Program-made: the position numbers and the translations under genes
Part shown: positions 54,799 to 63,759 of the stretch, in pieces
Numbering within the stretch: position 1 is the stretch's first letter
Layout of the letters: every line of letters starts with the position of its first letter
Source of the DNA: Gordonibacter sp. Marseille-P4307
Lineage (GTDB): Bacteria; Actinomycetota; Coriobacteriia; Coriobacteriales; Eggerthellaceae
Assembly (NCBI RefSeq): GCF_900604965.1
Contig: NZ_UWPD01000001.1
Location: forward strand, 636,642-700,641
DNA: 64,000 nt
Reading direction: 5' to 3'
Notes under the pieces: generated by a model
Databases searched by the model: none
Told to the model about the DNA's origin: nothing
Seen by the model: only the letters and a program-made list of their open reading frames with translations

Positions 54799-55935
54799 AT
54801 GCGTGTTCTCCAGGTGATCGGCGCCATGGATCGCGGCGGTGCCGAAACGATGATCATGAACCTGTACCGCGCGATCGATCGCGAACGGATCCAGTTCGAT
54901 TTTCTCGTCCACGAACAGCGCCTATGCGATTACGACGAGGAGATAGCCGATCTGGGCGGATCGGTGTTTCGGGAGCTGCCGCGCTTCGTCGTGTCGAATG
55001 CGTGCTCGTACCGCAGGGCGTGTCGGGACTTCTTCGACCGTCATCCCGAGCATGAGATCGTTCACGGGCATATCGGAAGCAGCGCGCTTATCTATCTGCC
55101 CGAGGCGCGTCGGGCGGGAAAGGCCGTCATTGCGCACAGCCATGCGCGGAATTTCCCCCTCTCGCCAACCGAGGTAGCGTTTCGCGCTCTGTCGCTTCCC
55201 GTGAGGTTTCAGGCAGACGGGTTTCTGGCCTGTTCGCTTGAGGCGGGCATCGATCGCTTCGGTCGTGCGGTCGTTGGGGGGAAGCGATTCTCGGTGCTGC
55301 GCAACGCAATCGACGTAGCGGCGTTTCAATGCGACGAACCTGCTCATAGGCAGGCAAAGCGAGATTTTGGATGGGCGGACCGCGTGGTGGTGGGCCATGT
55401 GGGGCGCTTCGATCCGGTGAAGAATCACCGCTTCCTCATCGATGCCTTCGCGCGGTTCAAGCGGCGCGTACCCGAAGCGTTGCTGGTGCTGGTGGGTCGC
55501 GGCGCGATCGAGGATGAAGTGAGGGCGCACGCGGTGGACAGTGGGTGCGCGGACGATGTGGTGTTCTGGGGTGTGACCGATGAGGTCGCCCGTTTGCAGA
55601 AGGCGTTCGACCTGTTCGTTTTCCCGTCGTTGTCAGAGGGTCTTCCCGTGTCGGTTATCGAGGCTCAGGCCGCGGGTGCGCCCACGCTGCTGTCCACCGG
55701 CGTGCCGGAACTCTCTGTGATGGATGCGCGCATTGCGACCAGGCTCGATTTGACGCAAGGGCCGCAGGTTTGGGTCGATGCCATGGTCGGCGCGCTCGAG
55801 CGTTCGCCCGAGCGCGCGCTAGGAGCCCGGGCGGTGCGGGCCGCAGGCTTCGATATCGAGCGCACCGCGGCGTGGCTCGAACGGTATTATCGTAGTTTGG
55901 CGGACGCATCGACGAAGCGGACGGAAGGTGAGTGA
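54799..55935 (+). CDS. Glycosyltransferase family 4 (EpsF-like)
   Basis: A 378-residue GT-B enzyme: MRVLQVIGAMDRGGAETMIM at the N-terminus, VVGHVGRFDPVKNHRFLIDA at the start of the second domain, and FPSLSEGLPVSVIEAQAAG as the donor-binding Glu motif. This pattern is common in exopolysaccharide GT4 enzymes such as EpsF. A GAAAGGTGAG ribosome site precedes the ATG. The second LicD gene begins just after its stop. Confidence 0.92.
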   Translation: MRVLQVIGAMDRGGAETMIMNLYRAIDRERIQFDFLVHEQRLCDYDEEIADLGGSVFRELPRFVVSNACSYRRACRDFFDRHPEHEIVHGHIGSSALIYLPEARRAGKAVIAHSHARNFPLSPTEVAFRALSLPVRFQADGFLACSLEAGIDRFGRAVVGGKRFSVLRNAIDVAAFQCDEPAHRQAKRDFGWADRVVVGHVGRFDPVKNHRFLIDAFARFKRRVPEALLVLVGRGAIEDEVRAHAVDSGCADDVVFWGVTDEVARLQKAFDLFVFPSLSEGLPVSVIEAQAAGAPTLLSTGVPELSVMDARIATRLDLTQGPQVWVDAMVGALERSPERALGARAVRAAGFDIERTAAWLERYYRSLADASTKRTEGE

Positions 55936-55937
55936 AT

Positions 55938-56789
55938 ATGCGCTACGACCCGGAGATGCTGCGCAGACTCCAGCTTCTTCAGCTGGAGATACTGAAGGAC
56001 GTCGATCGCGTCTGCCGTGCCGAGGGGATCACGTACTTCCTCGATGGCGGCACGCTTCTGGGCGCGATGCGGCACGGAGGGTTCATCCCCTGGGACGACG
56101 ACATCGACCTGGGGATGCCGCGCACCGATTACGAGCGGTTCATGCAGGTGGCGCCCCGCGCGCTGGGGGAGCGCTACCGGGTGTCGGATCCCCGAACATG
56201 TCCGCAGCAGGCGGGCATGTTCGGCAAGGTGTGCAGATCGGGAACGCGCTTCCATACTCGGGAGACGCTTGATGCGGGGTTCGACCAGGGGGTGTTCATC
56301 GATATCTTTCCGTACGACGTCATGCATGCCGACCCCCGCGTGGCGGCGCGCCAGCGTGCGCGCTGCCGGCAGCTGCAAAGCACGCTGTACCTGCTTCATT
56401 CGGGTTGTGTAGGCGTTCCGCATACGGGGGCGCTGGGAGAAGCCGAGAAGGCGGTTTGCCGGGTTGCCCATGCGGTCTTAGGGCTTGCGTCCGACCATCG
56501 GCGCCTGGTCGAGCGGTTCGAGCGCGAGGCGGCGCGGGGGCTCGAGTCGCCGGGACGCGAGTACGCCACCCTCGCGTGGCCCTCGATCACCCTTCCCGCC
56601 GAAGGGTTCGACCGCGTCTCTCCCCTTTCGTTCGAGGGGTGCGAGTTCTTCGGCCCGGCCGATCCCGAACGCCATCTGTCGATCATGTACGGGGATGGCT
56701 GGACGGAACTGCCGCCCGTCGAGGCGCGGCGCAACCATGCCCCGCTTGTGCTGGATTTAGGCGAAGGGGGGGCGCGGGCCCTATCGTAG
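55938..56789 (+). CDS. LicD-family phosphotransferase (second)
   Basis: A 283-residue LicD protein: ITYFLDGGTLLGAMRHGGFI then PWDDDIDLGMPRTDYERF, and QGVFIDIFPYDVM. It is only distantly like the first LicD, so the two probably modify different sugars or positions. ATG 55938 has GGAAGG at a fitting distance; GTG 55932 is the alternative. Its 3' end overlaps the convergent TetR gene by 9 bases, and it closes the glycan locus. Confidence 0.91.
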   Translation: MRYDPEMLRRLQLLQLEILKDVDRVCRAEGITYFLDGGTLLGAMRHGGFIPWDDDIDLGMPRTDYERFMQVAPRALGERYRVSDPRTCPQQAGMFGKVCRSGTRFHTRETLDAGFDQGVFIDIFPYDVMHADPRVAARQRARCRQLQSTLYLLHSGCVGVPHTGALGEAEKAVCRVAHAVLGLASDHRRLVERFEREAARGLESPGREYATLAWPSITLPAEGFDRVSPLSFEGCEFFGPADPERHLSIMYGDGWTELPPVEARRNHAPLVLDLGEGGARALS

Positions 56790-57368
56790 CAGCGCGTGGC
56801 TGACGAAGTCGGCGATACGCGCTCGGAACTGGTCTTTCGAAACGGTCGGCTCGCCGTCGGGTCCGGTGGCGTACAGGGTGTCGGTGATGATGAGGCCCAG
56901 GATGCCGTTGGCCACGAAGGTGGGATCGAGCGATTCTCTGAACAGGCCGTCGGCTTTGCCGCGCTCAACCTGCTCGGCCAAAAGCTCGATGATCGCTTCG
57001 ATTTTCTGGCGCATGTCGGTCGACCAGGTGCGCCCCTCGCGCCACAGCTCGTTCATGAGGAAGCGGGTGAACGACCGGTCGTCGAAGGCGATGTCCACGA
57101 ACTTGCCCAGCATTGCGGCCAGCGCCTCGGCCGCATCCTTTTCGACCGCGCACGATTTCAGATCCTCGAAGATCTGCTCGGTGCGGATATCGAGGATGCT
57201 GTTTCCTATCTCCTCCTTGCTTTTGAAGTGATAGTAGGCAACCCCCTTGGATACGCCCGCCTCTTTGACGATCTCGTCAACGGTGGCGGCGCTGTACCCT
57301 TTTCGGCTGATCACACGGAGGGCCGCTTCGAGGAGCCGTCCTCTGGTCTGTTCGGATTTCTTCATCAT
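56781..57368 (-). CDS. TetR-family repressor
   Basis: The 195-residue regulator has a TetR DNA-binding domain (RLLEAALRVISRKGYSAATV, then VSKGVAYYHFKSKEE) and a ligand domain of the TetR_C_6/AcrR type. It is the third gene after the ABC ATPase and YhgE genes, with a 21-base gap. Palindromes upstream of the ATPase gene are likely its operators, which would make it a self-regulated efflux or envelope-stress module. The ligand is unknown. Confidence 0.92.
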   Translation of the reverse strand: MMKKSEQTRGRLLEAALRVISRKGYSAATVDEIVKEAGVSKGVAYYHFKSKEEIGNSILDIRTEQIFEDLKSCAVEKDAAEALAAMLGKFVDIAFDDRSFTRFLMNELWREGRTWSTDMRQKIEAIIELLAEQVERGKADGLFRESLDPTFVANGILGLIITDTLYATGPDGEPTVSKDQFRARIADFVSHALLR

Positions 57369-57389
57369 GCGCCTATTCTAGCCAAGATC

Positions 57390-59963
57390 CTAACTGAGCG
57401 ATATGACGGGATGGAGGTCGGTCATGACCACGTTGCGCTTCGCGCGCGCGACCAGCACGGTGCCTGCAAAGCTGGCGATGCCGATTCCCGCCAGGACGGC
57501 GGCGGCGCTCAGCATGGCGGCGACGTCCAGTCCGGCCATGGCCTGGCGCAGCGATGCGACCGAGTACGTCATGGGCATGAACGGGTTGATGGCCTGGAAG
57601 AACGGCGGCGTCATCTCGATGGGGAAGGTCCCTGCGGCGCTGGTGAGCTGCAGCATGAGGAAGACGATGGCCACGACGCGTCCCGGTACCTTCAAGGCCG
57701 CGAATATGAGCTGCATCAGAGCTGCGAACACGAGGGCGACCAAGATGCCGATCAGATAGAACGCCGCAACGTTGTCGATCTGGAGATGCAGGGCGAACTG
57801 CAGGGTGGTCAATAGCAGCAGCGCCTGGATGATGGCCATAACCGCCAAGGGCATGAAGCTGGAGAATGCGACCATCGCCGGATGGGCTCCCGAGAGGATG
57901 AGGCGGTTGTTCAGCGGTCTGAAGATGAATCCCACCATGAGCGCGCCAACCCACAGGGCCAGCGAGATGAAGTAGGGCGCAAATCCGGTTCCGTAGTTCA
58001 GGACGTCGGTGTAGTGGCTTTCGTTCAAATCGATCGGGGAGCTCATCATCTCGGCCCGCGCCGGGACGTTGTCGATGCGCATGGAGTTTTGCGCATCTGC
58101 CAGAGCCGATGCCAGCTCATCCGATCCGTCCGTCAGATCCCCCAGGCCATCGGCGAGCTTCTGCTCGTTTTCGGCCAAGGCGGCCGCCCCGCTGTTGATC
58201 TTTCCGGATCCGTCGGAGGCGCCTCGGGCGCCGTCTGCCAACTTGGAGGCCCCACCGTCGAGCTTCGCCGCGCCGTCGGCGAGCTCGGTTGCGCCTGCGG
58301 CAGCACCCTCTGCGCCGTCGGCAACCTGGCGGCTTCCCGAAACGAGGGATTGCATGTTCGCGTCAACCTCGCCCGCTCCTTGTGCGAGCGCTTGCATCTT
58401 GGCGTCCAATCGATCGGCGCCGTCTGCCAGCTGCCCTATGGCCGCTTTGAGGGCGGGAGCGTTTGAGATCAGGGGGGAAACCGCGCTTGAAAGCGTTTCG
58501 TATCCGTCTTTCAGCTGGGTTGTCGCACCCGAGAGCGCGTTCATGTTCGTCTGCAGCGACGCCAGGCCCCGGGAGATGCCATCGGTTCCGGTGGAAAGTT
58601 CGCCCAGTCCCGACTGCAGGCCGGTCGCGCCCGCGGCGATTCTTTCCTCGGCGGTCTTCACGCCCGCCGCCGCCTGTTGAGCGCCCTTGAGGTAGGAGAT
58701 GGCCTGCTGCGTTGCCGCGTCGGTGCTACCCGAGCTCTGCAGCGCCGCAAGCGCTGCGTCGATGGCTGCGGACTCGCTGTTGCTCAGCCCGTAAAGCGTC
58801 GATGTTCCGGTGTCGCCCGACGACCCGATGCCGGATGCGAGCGCATCGGCACCGCCTTTCAGCTGGCTAGCTCCGGAGGACACGCGTTGGGCGCCATCGC
58901 CGAGCTGGTTGATGCCGCCGAACAGAGTGGTCGAATCGCTGTCAGAGGACGTTCCCACCTTGGCCGATAGGGAAGAGAGACCGCCCTTAAGCTGGTTGTC
59001 GGCCGCTTGCAGTCGCGCGACTTGATCGGAGGTGGGAAGCGCCGCGGTCGCCTGGCGCAGCTGGTCGGCGCCAAGGGACAGGGGCGCGGTTCCCTGCGTC
59101 CTCAGCTGGTCGGCTCCGTGCGCCACGTTTGCGGTTCCCTGGTTTTTCAGTTCGCCGGCACCTGCGGCCACCTGGTTCGCCCCGTCTGAAAGCCGATCGG
59201 CCCCGGTCTGAAGGCGGGATGTCCCTGCGACCAGCGACCCCGTTCCGCTTTTCAGTTCCCCCGCGCCTGAAGACAGGGTGTCCAGGCCGTCTGCCAGGGT
59301 GCCGAGGGCGGTATGCAGGGTGAACGCCCCGTCGGTCAGCCGGTTCGCCCCGTCTTGCGCGGTTTGGGTTCCGTCCGATATCCGTCGGGCGCCATCGACG
59401 GCCTGCCCCAGATCGTCGGCCCCGCTGTTTATGCTGTTGTAGGCGGTTTCCCAGTACTCCCTCACCACGGCTTCGCTCACCTGGCTGCGCACCTGCTTCC
59501 AGGCGCTCGAGCCCAGCTGCGAGGCCAGCATGTTGGTGGCTTCGTTATACGTCACCAGCATGCTGGCGTGTTCGGGCGTGCTGGTTTCGGCGGAGCCGAT
59601 CTTGTCGGTGAAGTCGGACGGGATGGTGGCGACCATGTAGTACGCGCCATCTCGAAGACCCTCTTCGGCTTCGTCCGCATCGACGAAATTCCACTGGAAT
59701 CCCTGGTCGGATTCTTGCAGCCGCTCCTTTACCTGCTGTCCGACGTTGCGCTGCTCGCCGTTGACGACCGCGCCTTCGTCTTCGATGACGACGGCGACGG
59801 GCACGGTGTCCAGCGTCTCGTAAGGGTCCATGAACGCATAGAGGTAGAGCGCTCCGTACAGCAGCGGAATCACGCCGATGGCCGCGATCACGATCTTCAT
59901 GACGCCGCCCGACATGCTGTTTTTCACTTCGGACACGGCGAACCTTAAACCCTTGAAAGCCAC
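57390..59963 (-). CDS. YhgE/Pip-family membrane protein
   Basis: An 857-residue protein with one N-terminal helix (about 22-45), a large extracellular part, and five or six C-terminal helices of the ABC-2 permease type (residues 670-850). The extracellular part is filled with degenerate repeats built on Asp-Gly-Ala (SGAGELKSGTGSL, DGANRLTDGA, DGAAKLDGGASKL), predicted to form long helices. Pip is the phage-infection protein of Lactococcus. With the adjacent ATPase it probably forms an ABC-type transporter for drugs or envelope components. The ATPase gene ends 3 bases before its start. Confidence 0.92.
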   Translation of the reverse strand: MAFKGLRFAVSEVKNSMSGGVMKIVIAAIGVIPLLYGALYLYAFMDPYETLDTVPVAVVIEDEGAVVNGEQRNVGQQVKERLQESDQGFQWNFVDADEAEEGLRDGAYYMVATIPSDFTDKIGSAETSTPEHASMLVTYNEATNMLASQLGSSAWKQVRSQVSEAVVREYWETAYNSINSGADDLGQAVDGARRISDGTQTAQDGANRLTDGAFTLHTALGTLADGLDTLSSGAGELKSGTGSLVAGTSRLQTGADRLSDGANQVAAGAGELKNQGTANVAHGADQLRTQGTAPLSLGADQLRQATAALPTSDQVARLQAADNQLKGGLSSLSAKVGTSSDSDSTTLFGGINQLGDGAQRVSSGASQLKGGADALASGIGSSGDTGTSTLYGLSNSESAAIDAALAALQSSGSTDAATQQAISYLKGAQQAAAGVKTAEERIAAGATGLQSGLGELSTGTDGISRGLASLQTNMNALSGATTQLKDGYETLSSAVSPLISNAPALKAAIGQLADGADRLDAKMQALAQGAGEVDANMQSLVSGSRQVADGAEGAAAGATELADGAAKLDGGASKLADGARGASDGSGKINSGAAALAENEQKLADGLGDLTDGSDELASALADAQNSMRIDNVPARAEMMSSPIDLNESHYTDVLNYGTGFAPYFISLALWVGALMVGFIFRPLNNRLILSGAHPAMVAFSSFMPLAVMAIIQALLLLTTLQFALHLQIDNVAAFYLIGILVALVFAALMQLIFAALKVPGRVVAIVFLMLQLTSAAGTFPIEMTPPFFQAINPFMPMTYSVASLRQAMAGLDVAAMLSAAAVLAGIGIASFAGTVLVARAKRNVVMTDLHPVISLS

Positions 59964-59966
59964 AGC

Positions 59967-60662
59967 CTAGCTCCTTTCGCTGAGGTAGTACGCGTTATCG
60001 GCCGCTTCGGCCAGCTCCGGCTCGAGAACGCCGACGAGGATGGTGACGTTGCGGGCTTTGGAGAAGCGCTTGATGTTTTCGAGGATGGAGAAGGACTGGT
60101 CGAGCGTCAGCTCGCTTTCGATGTTGTCGACCACGATGATGTCGGGGTGGCTCACCCAGGCCAGCGCGACTCCCAATTCGGTCAGCTTTTTCGAGGTGAG
60201 CTCGCCCACGGTTTTCGATGCTTCGCCGTCGAGCCCCCATTCTGCGAGATAGGAGATCACGTCGGATTTAGCGGGCCGTCGCCCGTACAACTCGAATTCA
60301 GCCGCGACGGCATCGACCGCCTTTTGGGTGTTCGGAAGGTCGTTGAGCCCCTTGAACAGTCCGAGCCCTACGTGCTTTTGCGCTTTCGACGATTGACGGG
60401 GAAGCCGGTAGCCCAAGATGCGCAGGCTGCCCTTCGAATACTTCATGCGCCCGGCAAGGGTAAGCAGCAAAGCGGATTTTCCCGATCCGTTCTTGCCGCA
60501 GACGGCAAACGTTTCTCCCTGCAGCACCTCGAGGCTTACGTCACGGTAGGGGGTTCCCAGAAGCGTGCTGAGGGTGAGGTCCTGGCAACTGAGGACGGTC
60601 TCGCCTCCGGCATAGGGCGCGATGCCCTCGCCACGCACGATGCGTTTCGATTGAGCGTTCAC
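59967..60662 (-). CDS. ABC transporter ATPase paired with YhgE
   Basis: The 231-residue ATPase has Walker A GKNGSGKSALLL, but several motifs are weak: the signature is replaced by VGELTSKKLTELGVALAW and Walker B ends in IIVVDNIESELT. It may therefore hydrolyse ATP slowly or act as a regulated partner. GTG 60662 has AAAAGGAG just upstream, while the longer open frame lacks a site. It is first in the operon ATPase-yhgE-tetR, controlled by the palindromes at 60677-60747. Confidence 0.82.
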   Translation of the reverse strand: MNAQSKRIVRGEGIAPYAGGETVLSCQDLTLSTLLGTPYRDVSLEVLQGETFAVCGKNGSGKSALLLTLAGRMKYSKGSLRILGYRLPRQSSKAQKHVGLGLFKGLNDLPNTQKAVDAVAAEFELYGRRPAKSDVISYLAEWGLDGEASKTVGELTSKKLTELGVALAWVSHPDIIVVDNIESELTLDQSFSILENIKRFSKARNVTILVGVLEPELAEAADNAYYLSERS

Positions 60663-60676
60663 GGTTCTCCTTTTAT

Positions 60677-60747
60677 ACTGACTGGTCAGTTTTTTGAAGA
60701 GTATAGAACCGGCGTCCAGTAGTGCTATAAAAATGACCGAACAGTCA
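60677..60747 (-). promoter_or_regulatory. TetR operator candidates
   Basis: ACTGACTGGTCAGT (60677-60690) is a perfect 14-base palindrome, and TGAC-N6-GTCA (60734-60747) is a second one. They flank the presumed start of transcription of the ATPase-yhgE-tetR operon; on the minus strand, TATACT in between may be the -10 box. Confidence 0.65.
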
Positions 60748-60761
60748 GAAAATGCACACAT

Positions 60762-61045
60762 TCCCTGAAAGGGCCCTCAAATTCCCTGATTTCAGACTCA
60801 ATAATTAAACATAACTGTAAAAAATGTTCAATAATGTTCGATAATGATTAAACAGGTGATTATCATTCATATCAAAACATATCGTTCAATGTCTCTGATC
60901 TGGGGGAATGATACTTTTAAGACCTTGCGGGATCGATGGAAAGCGGGAATAATTGATGGATGCAGGCATTACTGCGTGCAATTCGATTGTGTGCTTTGTG
61001 TCTGGGGAAAGCAATCGAAAAGGGATAAGAAAGGGGAGGTGCAGT
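60762..61045 (+). promoter_or_regulatory. AT-rich control region of cydAB
   Basis: No gene is seen. The left half is strongly AT-rich with a tandem 10-base repeat (ATGTTCAATA at 60824-60833, ATGTTCGATA at 60834-60843) and AT-rich inverted segments (GATAATGA ... TGATTATC at about 60840-60863). These are likely sites for an oxygen- or redox-responsive regulator; I cannot name it. Confidence 0.45.
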
Positions 61046-62452
61046 ATGGATATCTTTACCGACGTCGTCACGCTTTCGCGTATCCAGTTTGCGTTTACGG
61101 TAGCGTTTCATTTCATCTTCGTGCCGCTGTCGATCGGCCTTGGTCTGATCGTTGCGATTTTCGAGACGAAACACTATCGCTCGGGCAAGCAGGAGGACGC
61201 GGCGGCCGCGAATTTCTGGCTGAAGATCTTCACTACTACTTTCGCAATCGGTGTTGCCACGGGCATTACCATGGAATTCTCGTTCGGAACGAACTGGGCG
61301 GACTATTCGCGCTTCGTGGGCGATATCTTCGGCGCTCCGTTGGCTGCCGAAGCCCTGTTCGCGTTCTTCCTGGAGTCGGTGTTCCTGGGGGTTCTGCTGT
61401 TCGGCCGCAAGCGCGTGTCGCGTAGATTCTACATGGTGTCCGCGTGGCTGGTTTGGGGCGGCTCCATGCTCTCCGCTCTCTGGATCCTCATTGCGAATTC
61501 GTGGATGCAGACGCCGGCCGGGGCCGAGCTGGCCAGCGACGGCTCGAAGGCTATCATCACCGACTTCTTCGCAGCCGCGTTCAACCCGTCCACCGCTGCG
61601 CGCTATTCGCACACGGTTTTGTCCCTGCTGGTTCTCGGCGCGTTCGTGTCCATCGCCATCGGGGGCTACTATCTGTTGAAGGGCCGTCACAAGGACTTCG
61701 CCGTGAAGACCGCCAAGGTTGGCGCTGTGGTTGGCTGCATCGCGACGGCGCTTCTTCTGGTTTCGGCTCACTCCACCGCCGTGGGCGTGGCCGAAGAGCA
61801 GCCCACCAAGCTCGCTGCGATGGAGGGCCAGTACGGTGACGAGCCCTCCGCTCTGTACCTGTTCGGATACGTCGATGCCGAAAACGAGAAGGTTGTCGCG
61901 CCCGTCGCTATTCCCGGCGGCACCAGCTTCCTTGCCACCGGCTCGTTCGACACGGTTATGCCCGGTCTGAACTCGCTGTCCGAGACCGAGAAATTCGGCG
62001 CGCTCGATCCGCACGATATTCCCGTCAACGCGATCTTCCAGTCGTACCATCTGATGGTGGCCTGCTTCGGCCTGATCGCGCTCGTGTTGATCCTGGTGTT
62101 TTTGGGCCTCAAGAAGCCCTCTCTGCTTGAGAAGAAATGGCTGCAGCGCCTGATGCTGATCGGCCCCCTCTTCCCGTTCGTTGCGATCCAGGCCGGTTGG
62201 ATGACCGCCGAGGTGGGACGTCAGCCCTGGGTCGTCTATCCTTCCACCACGGGTCCCGATGGGATCTCCCTGCTCACCGCCGATGCCATTTCGCCGTCGG
62301 TGTCGGCTCCCGAGTTGCTGCTGACCATGGCGCTGTTCATCCTGGTGTACGTGTTCTTGTTCGTGGCCTGGGTTCGCGTCATCGGGCGCTTCCTGAAGGA
62401 AGGCCCCCAGAACGTCGAGCTGCACGACGCTGTTGCAAAGGACGGTGAGTAA
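61046..62452 (+). CDS. cydA: Cytochrome bd ubiquinol/menaquinol oxidase subunit I
   Basis: CydA holds the three hemes of the bd oxidase, which reduces oxygen with very high affinity. The 468-residue protein begins MDIFTDVVTLSRIQFAFTVAFH, with His22 as heme ligand; the second His lies in ARYSHTVLSLLVLG, and VGRQPWVVY is the heme b-595/quinol motif. It has nine or so helices and the short Q-loop form. ATG 61046 follows GGGGAGGTGCAGT. cydB starts 2 bases after the stop. In an anaerobe the enzyme would mainly remove oxygen. Confidence 0.97.
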   Translation: MDIFTDVVTLSRIQFAFTVAFHFIFVPLSIGLGLIVAIFETKHYRSGKQEDAAAANFWLKIFTTTFAIGVATGITMEFSFGTNWADYSRFVGDIFGAPLAAEALFAFFLESVFLGVLLFGRKRVSRRFYMVSAWLVWGGSMLSALWILIANSWMQTPAGAELASDGSKAIITDFFAAAFNPSTAARYSHTVLSLLVLGAFVSIAIGGYYLLKGRHKDFAVKTAKVGAVVGCIATALLLVSAHSTAVGVAEEQPTKLAAMEGQYGDEPSALYLFGYVDAENEKVVAPVAIPGGTSFLATGSFDTVMPGLNSLSETEKFGALDPHDIPVNAIFQSYHLMVACFGLIALVLILVFLGLKKPSLLEKKWLQRLMLIGPLFPFVAIQAGWMTAEVGRQPWVVYPSTTGPDGISLLTADAISPSVSAPELLLTMALFILVYVFLFVAWVRVIGRFLKEGPQNVELHDAVAKDGE

Positions 62453-62454
62453 GC

Positions 62455-63495
62455 ATGGACTTCACTTTCTTGCAGGTACTCTGGTACTTCTTGATCTTCC
62501 TGCTCATCGCTGGCTATTTCATTCTCGATGGCTTCGATCTGGGTATCGGCATCCTGGCTCCGTTCGTGGCTAAAAACGAGCACGAGATGGAGATCGCCCG
62601 TCGTGCGATCGGACCGGTTTGGGACGGCAACGAGGTGTGGCTGCTCACCGCGGGCGGCGCTTTGTTCGCGGCGTTCGCGCCCGCATACGCCACCACGTTC
62701 TCGGGTTTCTACCTCGCCATTATGCTGGTGCTGTTCGGCCTGATCCTGCGTGTGGTCGGCCTTGAGTTCGCCCACCGCGATCCTGCGTGGCTGAAGGTGT
62801 GGAACGTGCTGTTTTTCGTAGGCTCCCTGTTCCCGGCCTTGCTTACGGGCGTTGCCGTCGGCAACATCTACGCGGGCATTCCCATGGATGCGGCCGGCAA
62901 CTACATCGGCGTTCCGTTGCTGGGCCTGGTTACTCCGTTCACTCTGCTTTGCGGCCTGCTGGGTCTTGCCATGATGCTCGCTGCGGGGGCCTGCTGGCTT
63001 GCTCTCAAGGCGCCGATGGGCTCCGACCTGCGCAAGCGTTCGGTTTCGATCCGTCGCCCGCTGCAGATCGCGGCATGCGTGCTGTTCGTGCTGGTTTCCG
63101 TGTACGGGCACTTCGTGATCCAGCCCGCCATGGATCCGGCTCTGGGCGTTCTGCGCTGGGTGTTCGTCCTGCTGTTCGTGGCGGCGCTGGTGGGGTCGCT
63201 CGTGTTGGCCGCTCGCGATGAGGCCGATCTTCCCGTGTTCGTGCTGCAGTCTGCTGCCGCGTTCGCGCTTGTGTTCCTGCTGGCCACCTCGATGTTCCCG
63301 AATCTGGTGGTCGCTTCGGCCGACAGCATCGGTCCTGCGCTGACCATAGCGAACTCCGTGGCCGCCGATTCCACGCTGTTCTGGATGACCCTCATCACGT
63401 GCGTGGGCGTGCCTTTGGTGCTTGCCTATCACGTGGTCACGTACCGCCTGTTTGCGGGCCGCGTCACCGACGAGGATCTGGAGGGCGGCTACTAG
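62455..63495 (+). CDS. cydB: Cytochrome bd oxidase subunit II
   Basis: The 346-residue partner of CydA has eight or nine helices. It begins DFTFLQVLWYFLIFLLIAGY and has the conserved FILDGFDLGIG and GPVWDGNEVWLLTAGGALFAAF segments. It is cotranscribed with cydA and followed by a strong terminator. cydC/cydD genes, needed for assembly in many bacteria, are not adjacent. Confidence 0.97.
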   Translation: MDFTFLQVLWYFLIFLLIAGYFILDGFDLGIGILAPFVAKNEHEMEIARRAIGPVWDGNEVWLLTAGGALFAAFAPAYATTFSGFYLAIMLVLFGLILRVVGLEFAHRDPAWLKVWNVLFFVGSLFPALLTGVAVGNIYAGIPMDAAGNYIGVPLLGLVTPFTLLCGLLGLAMMLAAGACWLALKAPMGSDLRKRSVSIRRPLQIAACVLFVLVSVYGHFVIQPAMDPALGVLRWVFVLLFVAALVGSLVLAARDEADLPVFVLQSAAAFALVFLLATSMFPNLVVASADSIGPALTIANSVAADSTLFWMTLITCVGVPLVLAYHVVTYRLFAGRVTDEDLEGGY

Positions 63496-63568
63496 GCTGT
63501 TTTCCCGACCCGAGTGAGCGGTTTTGGCGCCCCTGAGCGTTTCGGAGAACCGATCTGGGGTATTCGAG

Positions 63569-63598
63569 GGCCCCGTCGCGTAAGCGGCGGGGCCTTTT
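63569..63598 (+). terminator. Terminator of cydAB
   Basis: GGCCCCGTCGC (63569-63579) pairs with GCGGCGGGGCC (63584-63594; one T-G) and is followed by TTTT. Confidence 0.9.
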
Positions 63599-63759
63599 GC
63601 ATGCGATGGGGGTTCGGGGGTCCTTCCCATCGGGGCGCTTGCGCGCTGGGTTCGCCTGTCGGCTCCGCGTACTTTTCCCGGTGGATTCCTCGTAGGGTTC
63701 GCCGAAAGGGGAGGGCGTCCAGCGCGATCGGGGAGGTTTGGTCTGGTAAAGTGGGGAAT

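Noticed and set aside
60917-63630. Long minus-strand frames opposite cydA and cydB
   Set aside because: They are shadows of the cytochrome bd genes and contain no recognisable domain.
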